DNA of 64,000 nt. Source: Bifidobacterium bohemicum DSM 22767 (GTDB taxonomy: Bacteria; Actinomycetota; Actinomycetes; Actinomycetales; Bifidobacteriaceae). The DNA is taken from positions 1 to 64,000 of the forward strand of contig NZ_JGYP01000004.1 in NCBI RefSeq assembly GCF_000741525.1, given 5' to 3'. The notes beneath the pieces were generated by a model. The model worked only from the letters and a program-made list of their open reading frames with translations, was not told where the DNA came from and searched no databases. Below are positions 53,679 to 61,884 of this stretch, one piece after another. The first letter of the stretch is position 1. The number at the start of each line of letters is the position of its first letter. The position numbers and the translations under genes are program-made.

Positions 53679-55238
53679 TCATTGCGCCCAAACGGCCGCA
53701 TCCTGGTCGAACTCTCTGGGGTCGTACTCGTCATCTTCGGGCGTGGCACTGTCGAAGCCATCGTGGCCATCGGGGTTATCGATGTCGTCAACCCCGTCAT
53801 TGTCGTTGGCGACGGTATCGGAATCATCCGCATCAGCACCGCTGCCGTCGGCCCCGGTCGCTTCGTTCGCCGTCTGGCCGGGATCGTCGTCGTATGTCGA
53901 CGCCTCGTCAACCACGCCGGAATCGGCCTCACCGTTGATTTCGTCAAGCGTCTTGGAATCCAGTCCGTAATGCGGCAAAACGCGCCTGATGTAATCCGTT
54001 GCGGCGATGGTGGTAGGCACGTCGTGACCGGCCTTTTCGGCCATACGCCAACGGTTTTCGAGCACCTCATGGAAGAACTGCGCGGGTTCGATGACCATGC
54101 GGTATTTCGCCGGAATCATGCGCACCGTAGGCTCGAACACCTCGCGCATCCAATCGGTCGCGACGATTTCAAGCTCCTCACCGTCACGCCAGGTCGAGGC
54201 ACGGTAGGCGTCGATGTCGTTCAGGAGCTGACGCGCCTGATTCTCCTTGACGTCCAGCCCCGTCAAACGAAGCAGCTTGCGGGAGGCGTAACCCGCGTCG
54301 ACGACGCGGGGTCGCACCAGCACGCGCTTGCCGTCCGGCGTTCTCTTGACCTCAAGTTCGTCAACGTCGAAACCGAGGTCGTTGAGCTTGTTGACGCGCT
54401 TCTCGATCTTCCACATCTCGTCGGGGTCGAAGCGCTCCTCGTCCGTCAACGCGCCCCACAGCGAATCGTAGCGTTCAAGGAGCCGGTCGCCCACGGCGAT
54501 TTCGTCCACCTCGTCCGGCAGAAGCTTGCCGGAGCTCAGATCCATCAGTTCACCGATGATGTTCGTGCGGGCCAAGTCCATGTCGTACTCGCGCTGGCCT
54601 TTGGAAAGCGTGGTGCGCAGGGCGCCCGTCTCGGCGTCGACGAGGAAGGCGGAGAATTCGTCCGCGTCGCGCAGGAACAGGACGTTGGAAAGCGAAACGT
54701 CGCCCCAGTAAAAGCCGGAGAGGTGCAGACGCACCATCAACACGGCCAGTGCGTCGATCAGACGATCCGCGGTGTCCGCACGCAGGTTTCCGGAGAAGAG
54801 AGCGCGATAGGGCAGGGAGAACCTGAGCTGTTTGGTGACCAACATCGATTCGAGCGGTTCGCCGTCGTTGGTGTGCCGACCGGTCACCACGGCAATCGGC
54901 TCGACGGTGGGCAAGTCGAGCTTGCCCAGCTGGCGCAACAGACCGTATTCGTGCGCGGCCACTTGCCCGGTGATCTCCTTCATCGCATAAATCTCGTCAC
55001 CCACGTGCACGAATCGCACGACGTGGCGAGAGATGCCCCGCGGAAGGTTCGCCAGAAGGTCCTTGGGCCACTTCGCCAAAGGCTTCTCCCACGGCAGGGT
55101 GAACATCTTCGGGTTCGAGCTCGCGGCGGTGATTTTGAGCGCTCCGGGCTCCGGCGCGTATTTCTCGCCGTCCATCGGCATCACCGAGGTGGCGTTGACC
55201 GCGCGCGGGTCGAGATCGATGTTTCCTGTTAAATCCAT
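53679..55238 (-). CDS. DUF4032 protein with kinase-like fold and acidic tail
   Basis: A 519-residue protein. The first 420 residues match the actinobacterial DUF4032 proteins: HVVRFVHVGDEIYAMKEITGQVAAHEYGLL looks like a kinase N-lobe with its Lys and Glu, and H-L-S-G-F-Y-W-G-D-V-S-L-S-N-V-L-F like a catalytic loop with Asp and Asn. The last 85 residues are almost wholly Asp, Glu, Ala, Gly and Ser. Function is unknown; a small-molecule or protein kinase role is only a guess. The start at ATG 55238 has a weak ribosome site. It may be co-transcribed with nothing else. Confidence 0.75.
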   Translation of the reverse strand: MDLTGNIDLDPRAVNATSVMPMDGEKYAPEPGALKITAASSNPKMFTLPWEKPLAKWPKDLLANLPRGISRHVVRFVHVGDEIYAMKEITGQVAAHEYGLLRQLGKLDLPTVEPIAVVTGRHTNDGEPLESMLVTKQLRFSLPYRALFSGNLRADTADRLIDALAVLMVRLHLSGFYWGDVSLSNVLFLRDADEFSAFLVDAETGALRTTLSKGQREYDMDLARTNIIGELMDLSSGKLLPDEVDEIAVGDRLLERYDSLWGALTDEERFDPDEMWKIEKRVNKLNDLGFDVDELEVKRTPDGKRVLVRPRVVDAGYASRKLLRLTGLDVKENQARQLLNDIDAYRASTWRDGEELEIVATDWMREVFEPTVRMIPAKYRMVIEPAQFFHEVLENRWRMAEKAGHDVPTTIAATDYIRRVLPHYGLDSKTLDEINGEADSGVVDEASTYDDDPGQTANEATGADGSGADADDSDTVANDNDGVDDIDNPDGHDGFDSATPEDDEYDPREFDQDAAVWAQ

Positions 55239-55382
55239 AACCACTAATGTAGTGCCCCGCAAGGATAGCACAGACGGTTCGGAGACCGCGTCGACGCAGC
55301 CGCCGAAGCCGTGCCGTGTCCGTCCAGAAGATTTCGGCCAGCGTCCCCGATCTCTGTGGAATCGGTCTCGTATGGAACGGCG

Positions 55383-55423
55383 AAGGGCCGGCCACCCAGC
55401 ACCGAGGTTGGGGGCCGGCCCTT
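55383..55423 (-). terminator. Terminator after msmK
   Basis: On the minus strand AAGGGCCGGCC and GGCCGGCCCTT form an 11-base stem around a loop of about 19 bases with its own partial pairing, 45 bases after the msmK stop. Confidence 0.7.
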
Positions 55424-55468
55424 GGCATGATCCGTCTTACGGCGGACCGAATGGACTGGATCAATGCA

Positions 55469-56596
55469 TCAGTTCAGGCGCATCTCAGTGGCCGGGGAGA
55501 ACAGGTGCATCTTGGAAGGATCGATCTTGATCTTGACGGTGTCACCGATCTTGGGCAGCTGGCGCGGGTTCACACGAATCGTGGTCAGCTTGTTCTGGTC
55601 GGACATCGTGGCGGCGGCCTCGGCCACGGAGCCGTCGGTGATGATGTCACCGTAGATGTACCCGTCGGAGCCCAGATCCTCGACGTTCTGCACCTTCAGC
55701 GAGAAGGCGTTCGCGTCGTCGGGAGCCGCCAGGCTGGCGTCTTCGGGGCGGAAGCCGACGACGATGCAGCCCTTGTCTTCCTCGGTGAGCTTGTCGACGG
55801 CGACCGGGTCGAGATCGATGGTGTCGCTGCCGATCTTCGCCCTGCCGTTAACCACCGGGTGCGTATTGATGTTCATCGACGGCGAACCAATGAAGCCTGC
55901 CACGAAGACGTTGGCGGGCTTGTCGTAGAGCTCGGTCGGGGCGCCGACCTGTTGCAGTATGCCGAGCTTGATGACGGCGATGCGGTCGCCCATCGTCAGA
56001 GCCTCGGTCTGATCGTGGGTCACGTACAGGGTGGTGACGCCGAGCTGACGCTGCAAAGCCGCGATCTGCGTACGGGTCTGCACGCGGAGCTTCGCGTCCA
56101 AGTTGGACAACGGCTCATCCATCAGGAAGACCTTCGGCTTACGGACGATTGCGCGGCCCATGGCCACACGCTGACGCTGGCCACCGGACAGAGCCTTGGG
56201 CTTACGGTCGAGGAACTCGGTCAGATCGAGAATCTTCGCGGCCTCTTCGACGCGCTTGCGGATCTCCGCCTTCGGGGTGCCCGCGATCTTGAGGGCGAAG
56301 CCCATGTTGTCGGCGACCGTCATGTGCGGGTAGAGGGCGTAGTTCTGGAAGACCATTGCAATATCACGGTCTTTCGGCTGCATCGTGGTGACGTCTTTAT
56401 CGCCGATGAAAATCTTGCCTTTGTTGACTTCCTCAAGACCGGCGAGCATACGCAACGTGGTCGACTTGCCGCAGCCGGAGGGGCCGACGAGCACCAGAAA
56501 CTCACCATCCTGGATATCCAGGTTCAGATCAGAGACCGACGGCTCCGTATTGCCCGGGTAAATGCGAGTGACATGGTCGAATACGACTTTTGCCAT
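55469..56596 (-). CDS. msmK: ATP-binding subunit for sugar ABC importers (MsmK/UgpC type)
   Basis: A 375-residue ATPase of the carbohydrate CUT1 group. Walker A is G-P-S-G-C-G-K-S-T (38-46), the signature L-S-G-G-Q-R-Q-R-V-A, Walker B V-F-L-M-D-E-P-L-S-N-L-D and the switch T-H-D-Q. The C-terminal 130 residues are the MalK-like regulatory domain. In bifidobacteria and streptococci one such ATPase drives many sugar importers. Both sugar importers of this window lack an ATPase and have the matching EAA loops, so this gene is the natural partner. It is monocistronic. Confidence 0.92.
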   Translation of the reverse strand: MAKVVFDHVTRIYPGNTEPSVSDLNLDIQDGEFLVLVGPSGCGKSTTLRMLAGLEEVNKGKIFIGDKDVTTMQPKDRDIAMVFQNYALYPHMTVADNMGFALKIAGTPKAEIRKRVEEAAKILDLTEFLDRKPKALSGGQRQRVAMGRAIVRKPKVFLMDEPLSNLDAKLRVQTRTQIAALQRQLGVTTLYVTHDQTEALTMGDRIAVIKLGILQQVGAPTELYDKPANVFVAGFIGSPSMNINTHPVVNGRAKIGSDTIDLDPVAVDKLTEEDKGCIVVGFRPEDASLAAPDDANAFSLKVQNVEDLGSDGYIYGDIITDGSVAEAAATMSDQNKLTTIRVNPRQLPKIGDTVKIKIDPSKMHLFSPATEMRLN

Positions 56597-56943
56597 AATA
56601 ATTATCCTTTCATCGGCAGGTACGTGCCGAACGATCCGAGTGAAGGGGGTTTCACCTGCATCCTTGCGCCAACTTCGGCACGCAGGTTTGCAGCGTTGCT
56701 ATTCAATTGTGGTCATCGAAGGACTCTCTATCGACAACTAGTAATTCACTATACACGCCCACGAACCCGCCACGCCCGAATTTGTCGAGGACACCGACCC
56801 CCTGGCGGCCCGCCGAGATGCCCACTGGACCATGCGACTGAACCGGCGAGGCCCAAGACGGGCCCACTTCGACGAATAAGGGCCTGATCGGGACCCAACA
56901 CCACAGTCCGATCAGACCCTAACCCGAAAACCTAGGAAGCCAC
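56597..56943 (-). other. msmK promoter region and upstream hairpin
   Basis: About 350 bases between msmK and the amino-acid binding protein, both minus strand. A TATAGT -10-like hexamer lies at 56748-56753 on the minus strand but no -35 is convincing. The terminator of the upstream gene is annotated separately at 56879-56920. Confidence 0.4.
56879..56920 (-). terminator. Terminator after the amino-acid binding-protein gene
   Basis: AGGGTCTGATCGG and CCGATCAGGCCCT (one mismatch) form a stem about 13 bases long on the minus strand, followed by TTATTCGTC, 24 bases after the stop codon. Confidence 0.65.
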
Positions 56944-57861
56944 TCAGATCTTTCCACCCTCCACAACGATGTCGTCGGGGTTGGAACTATCGCCGTAGAC
57001 CGGCTTCAGGGTCTCGTCATAGTCCTTGTGGAAGAACCGCTCCTTGCCAAGCCTGTCGATCTCCCCATTGATATAGTCAAGCAGGGGCTTGTTGCCTTTC
57101 TGCACGGCCGCGGCGATCGGCTGTTCCTCGCCCAGCCTCGTGATGCCCACCGTGAAGCCCTTATTGGCCTTCGCCCACGCGAGGACCTCGGTGTTGTCGG
57201 TGCTGAAGGCGTCGCCGCGTCCGTCCAAAAGCGCGTTGTAAGCGTCAGCATACTGGTCGTACTTCTGCAACTTGATATCCGGATACTTCGCGAAATACGG
57301 TTCGGCCGTGGTGCCCTTGGCGACGATCAGGGTCTTGCCCTTGAGCTCGTCCATACTCTTGATCGGCCTGGACTCGGGCGAGACGACGCCGAGAGCCACC
57401 TTCATGTACGGCTTGGCGAAATCGACCTTCTGTCTGCGCTCGTCGGTCACGGTGAAATTCGCGAGGGTGATGTCCACCTTGTTGCTGGTCAACACGTCCA
57501 CACGGGCCGCCGCGTCAACGGGCGTATACTCCGCCTTGACGCCGAGATCCTTCGCGAGACGCTCGGCGAAAACGATGTCATAGCCTTGGTTCCTGCCGTC
57601 CTTGTCGACATAGCCGAAGGGCGCCTTGTCCGAGAAGACGGCCACCTTGAGCTTGCCGGACTTCTTGATCTCATCCAGAGTACGGGCGGTGTGCCCTTTG
57701 CCCGATGAAGATGCGGAAGAGCCGTTCCTGCTGTCGTCGCTGGGCGTGGCACCGGACGGGCCGCACGCCGCCAACCCGGCCAACATCGCCAACGCGGCCG
57801 CCCCGGCCGTCGCGGCTTTTGCCACTGACTTCAATACATTCGTTGTCGCGTTTAACGTCAT
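56944..57861 (-). CDS. Amino-acid ABC transporter solute-binding lipoprotein
   Basis: A 305-residue family 3 binding protein. The signal peptide ends in lipobox L-A-A-C; a Ser-rich linker precedes the two lobes. KLKVAVFSDKAPFGYVDKDGRNQGYDI is the family start, then VDITLANFTVTDERRQKVDFAKPY and the lobe-crossing GKTLIVAKGTTAE. It would bring a polar amino acid or cystine to the permeases at 59.2-60.5 kb. It is separated from them by 460 bases, so it probably has its own promoter and is made in excess. Confidence 0.9.
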   Translation of the reverse strand: MTLNATTNVLKSVAKAATAGAAALAMLAGLAACGPSGATPSDDSRNGSSASSSGKGHTARTLDEIKKSGKLKVAVFSDKAPFGYVDKDGRNQGYDIVFAERLAKDLGVKAEYTPVDAAARVDVLTSNKVDITLANFTVTDERRQKVDFAKPYMKVALGVVSPESRPIKSMDELKGKTLIVAKGTTAEPYFAKYPDIKLQKYDQYADAYNALLDGRGDAFSTDNTEVLAWAKANKGFTVGITRLGEEQPIAAAVQKGNKPLLDYINGEIDRLGKERFFHKDYDETLKPVYGDSSNPDDIVVEGGKI

Positions 57862-58325
57862 AATTATTGTTCCTTCTGATTATTGCTACGTGTTCGTTAT
57901 CGATCAATATGCAAAACGGTTGTTAAAAAGGCATGGACGGGAGCCGACACCGCCATACCGCAGTTGCGCCAACCGCCTAGCCGGTTCACGCGCCTTGAAT
58001 CGCACAAATTCCATTGCATCGCACGCCGTTCGATGGATGAACGGCCGTCGTGATCACCGATCAATGAAGAGGGGAGGTCATGTGTTGACATCGCCTGACC
58101 TGTGCTACGCGGCGCATTCGGCCCGAAACCCATACGTTTAACCTGATACGGTTCATCATCTCAACCTCCCTTTCCGTTTCAAGGACTCTTTACTGTGTTT
58201 TGATTCTCATTCCGTAGGCGCTTCTGCACCACCACACACCACCAAGACCGAGAATGGAGGAATGGGCTCGATGCCAATGCCGGTTTTTCGACGGCCACCC
58301 CGTCGAAACGTCCACCAAACTAAAA
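57862..58325 (-). other. Intergenic region between amino-acid ATPase and binding protein
   Basis: About 460 bases. Near the ATPase end a perfect inverted repeat TTTCGACGG/CCGTCGAAA occupies 58286-58308 with a 5-base loop; lacking a T run, it may be a partial terminator or a stabilising hairpin. The side next to the binding protein is AT-rich and probably holds its promoter. No gene is seen. Confidence 0.45.
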
Positions 58326-59189
58326 TCACGATTGTCGTTGACCCCTATCATACGTAAATGTGGCCAAGAATTGCTGCGCACGTTCAGTATGCGGGTGGTC
58401 GAAGAATTCCTGCGGATGATCCGACTCCTCCACGATGCTCCCGTTCGCAAGCAAGACCACATGATCGGCCACGGCGCGGGCGAAAGCCATTTCATGCGTG
58501 ACGATGAGCATGGTCTGTCCGCTATTGGCCAATTCGAGAATGACGTCCAGCACCTCGCGCACCATCTCCGGGTCGAGCGCGGCGGTCACCTCATCGAACA
58601 GCATGACCTGAGGGTGCTCGATCAGCGCGCGGCAAATCGCAACGCGCTGGCGCTGGCCGCCGGAGAGCTCGTGCGGCCAGGCGTCCTTACGGTCCGCCAG
58701 CCCCACCCGCTCAAGCAGCCGCAATGCCTCGGCCTGCACGGAGGCCTTATCGCGTTTCTGCACAAGCACGGGAGCGAGCATGATGTTGCCGAGCACGGTC
58801 TTGTTGGGAAACAGATCGTAGCTTTGGAACACCATGCCGACCTTGGTGGAATCAGACGCGCTGGCGGAGCGCAGCTTGCCGGCGCTTTGCGCCTGTCGCA
58901 ACAGCTCACCGCCCATCGTAATCTCACCGCCCTGAATTGGCTCAAGGCCCGCAATGGTGCGCAACAGCGTCGATTTGCCCGATCCCGAGGGGCCGAGAAT
59001 AACGAAAACCTGACCGGCCGGAACATCGAACGAAATATCGTTCAGCACCGGAGCAGAGGCGTTGTCGTACTGTTTTACCAAATGTCGCACGCTCAGCGCC
59101 GCGCCTTGTGCGGTCACGGCTGGATGCTCCGCCGCGCCAGCGACGCCAAGCGACGCCGAACCGGTCGTGGTCGCATTGATGTCAGTCAT
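58326..59189 (-). CDS. Amino-acid ABC transporter ATP-binding protein
   Basis: A 287-residue ATPase of the polar amino-acid group (GlnQ/ArtP-like). Walker A G-P-S-G-S-G-K-S-T, Q-loop F-Q-S-Y-D-L, signature L-S-G-G-Q-R-Q-R-V-A, Walker B V-M-L-F-D-E-V-T-A-A-L-D (Val in place of the usual Pro) and switch T-H-E-M. The first 35 residues are a small, Ala/Thr-rich tail unlike the family. ATG 59189 after AGAGGTGGG overlaps the end of the permease gene by eight bases. Confidence 0.9.
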   Translation of the reverse strand: MTDINATTTGSASLGVAGAAEHPAVTAQGAALSVRHLVKQYDNASAPVLNDISFDVPAGQVFVILGPSGSGKSTLLRTIAGLEPIQGGEITMGGELLRQAQSAGKLRSASASDSTKVGMVFQSYDLFPNKTVLGNIMLAPVLVQKRDKASVQAEALRLLERVGLADRKDAWPHELSGGQRQRVAICRALIEHPQVMLFDEVTAALDPEMVREVLDVILELANSGQTMLIVTHEMAFARAVADHVVLLANGSIVEESDHPQEFFDHPHTERAQQFLATFTYDRGQRQS

Positions 59190-59856
59190 GTGCCCACCTC
59201 TTTTCAAGCCTTCTGGCCACTATCGAAAGCGGCCAGCACACGATAAAGTACATAAGGAAGATAACGGCGTAAATCCACAACGTGGCATCGGGATATTGGA
59301 AACGGTTCGCGTCGATGATCTGCTGACCGACCTTGATGACCTCGACCACTCCCAGCAGCGTGGCCAGCGAAGTGGTCTTGACGATGCGCGTGACGAGGTT
59401 GACGCTCGCCGGCAACAGGCGGCGCAACGCCTGCGGCAGAATCACACGGGTAAAGGTCTGCCATGAGTTCAAGCCGAGCACCTTTGCGGATTCATATTGC
59501 GTCCGAGGAATGGACTCCAACGCGCCGCGCACCAGGTCGCCCAGTTCCGCCGCACCCCAGAGCACGAAGACAAGCACGCACGCACCTGTCGCGTCGAGGT
59601 TCCAGTCGAAGGCCTGCGCAAAGCCGTAAAAGGCGATAAACAGGAGCGCCAGCTGCGGCATGATCCGAATGAAATCAAGATACACACGCATGATCACACG
59701 AACAGCCGGATTCTTAAGGGTCATCAGCCAACCGACAAGCAGACCGAGGGGCAGCGCGAGCAACACGGAGGCGCCGGCGATCCACACGGTGACCCAAAGG
59801 CCTTGCAACAGACGCGGGAAGACGCCCGGCTGCAACAGTATCTCAGCGCCGCGCAT
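59182..59856 (-). CDS. Amino-acid ABC transporter permease (second)
   Basis: A 224-residue HisM-type permease with about five helices. The EAA-like loop R-G-A-L-E-S-I-P-R-T-Q-Y-E-S-A-K-V-L-G-L docks the ATPase, and VILPQALRRLLPASVN is a family feature. ATG 59856 follows GAGGAGG by 7 bases and overlaps the preceding permease stop by 14 bases, indicating coupling. Confidence 0.9.
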   Translation of the reverse strand: MRGAEILLQPGVFPRLLQGLWVTVWIAGASVLLALPLGLLVGWLMTLKNPAVRVIMRVYLDFIRIMPQLALLFIAFYGFAQAFDWNLDATGACVLVFVLWGAAELGDLVRGALESIPRTQYESAKVLGLNSWQTFTRVILPQALRRLLPASVNLVTRIVKTTSLATLLGVVEVIKVGQQIIDANRFQYPDATLWIYAVIFLMYFIVCWPLSIVARRLEKRWAHD

Positions 59857-60496
59857 AGTCGAACCTCCTCTCAAGCACCGTACCGACGATCGAGATCGGC
59901 AGCAGAATCACCAGATATGTGATGACGAGCAACGTCAATGACTCGTAGGTGTCGTACGTCTGCCCCATCAGGTCCTTGGTCACATACATCACGTCCGCAA
60001 GCGCGATGGCCGAAACCACCGACGACTCCTTGACCAGGAAGATAACGTTGGCCACCACCGCCGGAATGGCCGTGGAGAGGGCCTGCGGCACGGTGACATG
60101 CAGGAACGTCTGCACGGGGCTGAAGCCCAGCACCCGCGCGGATTCGAGCTGAACGCGCGGCACCGCCTCGAAGCCGCCGCGCAACGCCTCGGTCATGTAC
60201 GACCCGCCGAGAAACGCGAGCCCCACGATCGCGCAGGTCTCAGCCGACCAGGAGACGCCGAGCTTCGGCAACCCGAAATAAAGGAAGTAGAGCTGGACGA
60301 GAAGCGGCGTGTTACGCGAAAGTTCGACATAGGCGCGCACGATCTGCCGGGCCACGGGCACATTCGCCATCTGAACGGCCACGCAGATGAGTCCTAGGAC
60401 CAGGCTGAGCACCAGACCGAAAAACGATATGAATACGGTCATGTAGGCGGCGTTGACAAAATACGGGGCATAGTGCATCATGAAACCGAAATCCAT
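59843..60496 (-). CDS. Amino-acid ABC transporter permease (first)
   Basis: A 217-residue HisQ/GlnP-type permease; VELSRNTPLLVQLYFLYFGLP and R-G-G-F-E-A-V-P-R-V-Q-L-E-S-A-R-V-L-G-F are signature stretches. A strong GGAAAGGAG precedes ATG. First gene of the three-gene operon, probably forming a heterodimer with its neighbour. Confidence 0.9.
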   Translation of the reverse strand: MDFGFMMHYAPYFVNAAYMTVFISFFGLVLSLVLGLICVAVQMANVPVARQIVRAYVELSRNTPLLVQLYFLYFGLPKLGVSWSAETCAIVGLAFLGGSYMTEALRGGFEAVPRVQLESARVLGFSPVQTFLHVTVPQALSTAIPAVVANVIFLVKESSVVSAIALADVMYVTKDLMGQTYDTYESLTLLVITYLVILLPISIVGTVLERRFDYARR

Positions 60497-61045
60497 GCCC
60501 TCTCCTTTCCGTTCAACGCTCGTTCCAGCCAGACAGACCCAAGGTTCCCGATGTCGGCAACGGACGGATGCAACGCTTACCGCCCACCGAACCGAAGCGC
60601 CCGCCGAACGGCATGCGCCAACGATCCACGACTGTTTAAGACTTACGTGACGACCCTACCAAACCGACCAAAGGCCGCCAATAACATCCTCACGTGCCAT
60701 GTTAGACGGAAAAAGCGGGGAAAACAGGCACTATGCCCTACGAATAACGAATAAGCCGTTATAAAAACCATAAAACACAGTGCTTATGGATCGACAAGCA
60801 TTCCCTGAGCCGCAGATTATCAACATTTACGGCGGCTCAGGCGGACATGGAACGACACGCACGAAGCCGTGTGAGATACAGCCCACAGTCGCGGCTCGCC
60901 TATCAGGCCGGTGACTTATCATTGTAAAGGACATACACCACACGCCCCGCACGTCGCGAACGGACCTGGGCACGGACGAAAACGGGGGCATGCGGCTTGT
61001 CGAGTGATGCGCTCCGCACCACACGAACGGCTGAAAGGCGGGGAC
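60497..61045. other. Divergent intergenic region, amino-acid ABC and LytTR operons
   Basis: About 550 bases between two divergent operons. It is AT-richer around 60720-60800, where promoters are likely, but no clear hexamer pair stands out. LytTR regulators bind paired direct repeats of about 9 bases; no convincing pair was found by eye. No gene is seen. Confidence 0.4.
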
Positions 61046-61765
61046 ATGCATACCATACGGTTGGCGGTGGTCGAGGACGAACCAGCCGCATGCCGGCATA
61101 TCCTCGACTACCTCGACCGCTACCAGCACGAGAACGACGTGAAGTTCACGGTCTCCACCTTCGACGACGGCGAGAAGATCGTAGAGAACTACCGGCCGAT
61201 CTACGACATTCTTCTGCTCGACATCGAAATGAAGCACATGGACGGCATGGAGGCGGCCCGACGAATCCGCAAACTGGACGAGGGCGTGGTCATCGTCTTC
61301 ATCACCAACGCGTCGCAATATGCGATCAACGGCTACGAGGTGCAGGCGCTCTCCTACCTGTTGAAACCGGTACCCTACTTCGATTTCAGCCATGAACTGA
61401 CGCGTTCGGTGCAAATGGTGCAACAGCGCACCGACGAATCGATGCTCTTTGAGATCGGCACCCAACGCACACGCGTCGAACTCAAGTCCATCCTTTATAT
61501 CGAATCAATACGTCATACAATCATTGTACACACGGTCAACGGCAAAATCTCGATCACCTCAACCCTGAAGGAGCTCGAGGAACAGCTCGGCGGGCACGAT
61601 TTCTTCCGTTCGAACTCCTGCTATCTGGTCAACCTCTACCACGTGGCCGGCGTGGAGGGTCAGGACTGCGTGATGGACAACGGCGAGCGCCTCAAAATCA
61701 GCAGACCTCGTAAAAAAGGGTTCATGACGGCTTTGGCGAACTGCATCAACGGTGGGCGACAATGA
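61046..61765 (+). CDS. LytTR-family response regulator (AgrA/LytR-like)
   Basis: A 239-residue regulator. The receiver has the acidic pair E10-D11, phosphorylated Asp59 in LLLDIEM and the T/S position in VFITNASQ. The C-terminal LytTR DNA-binding domain (about 140-235) shows ILYIESIRHTIIVHT and FFRSNSCYLVNLYHV. ATG 61046 is chosen for the AAAGGCGGGG upstream; the frame open to 60911 has no family similarity. The following small ORF and kinase overlap it in turn, forming a coupled three-gene operon. Confidence 0.9.
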   Translation: MHTIRLAVVEDEPAACRHILDYLDRYQHENDVKFTVSTFDDGEKIVENYRPIYDILLLDIEMKHMDGMEAARRIRKLDEGVVIVFITNASQYAINGYEVQALSYLLKPVPYFDFSHELTRSVQMVQQRTDESMLFEIGTQRTRVELKSILYIESIRHTIIVHTVNGKISITSTLKELEEQLGGHDFFRSNSCYLVNLYHVAGVEGQDCVMDNGERLKISRPRKKGFMTALANCINGGRQ

Positions 61766-61884
61766 AGGCGGCGGATCCGGTGTGCACGGGCGGAACGTCA
61801 CGCAACGCGGACGAAATCGAGGAGAACCGCAGGCTTCGTCGCCGGGCGAGCCATGAACGCGGTTTGGGAAGCGGGGTGCGATGA
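61762..61884 (+). CDS. Hypothetical 40-residue protein, overlapping both neighbours
   Basis: ATG at 61762 overlaps the regulator stop as ATGA, and its own TGA overlaps the kinase start as ATGA again. A GGTGGG lies 5 bases before the start. The peptide is hydrophilic, with one Cys at position 8 and an acidic then Arg-rich second half (ADEIEENRRLRRRASHERG). There is no hydrophobic leader, so it does not look like an AgrD pheromone precursor. It may be a small regulator or just a coupling sequence that carries ribosomes to the kinase start. Confidence 0.4.
   Translation: MKAADPVCTGGTSRNADEIEENRRLRRRASHERGLGSGVR

Noticed and set aside
61762..61884. The small ORF as an AgrD-type pheromone precursor for the AgrC-like kinase
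   Set aside because: It has no amphipathic leader and no hydrophobic core after the Cys, and no AgrB protease gene is nearby.
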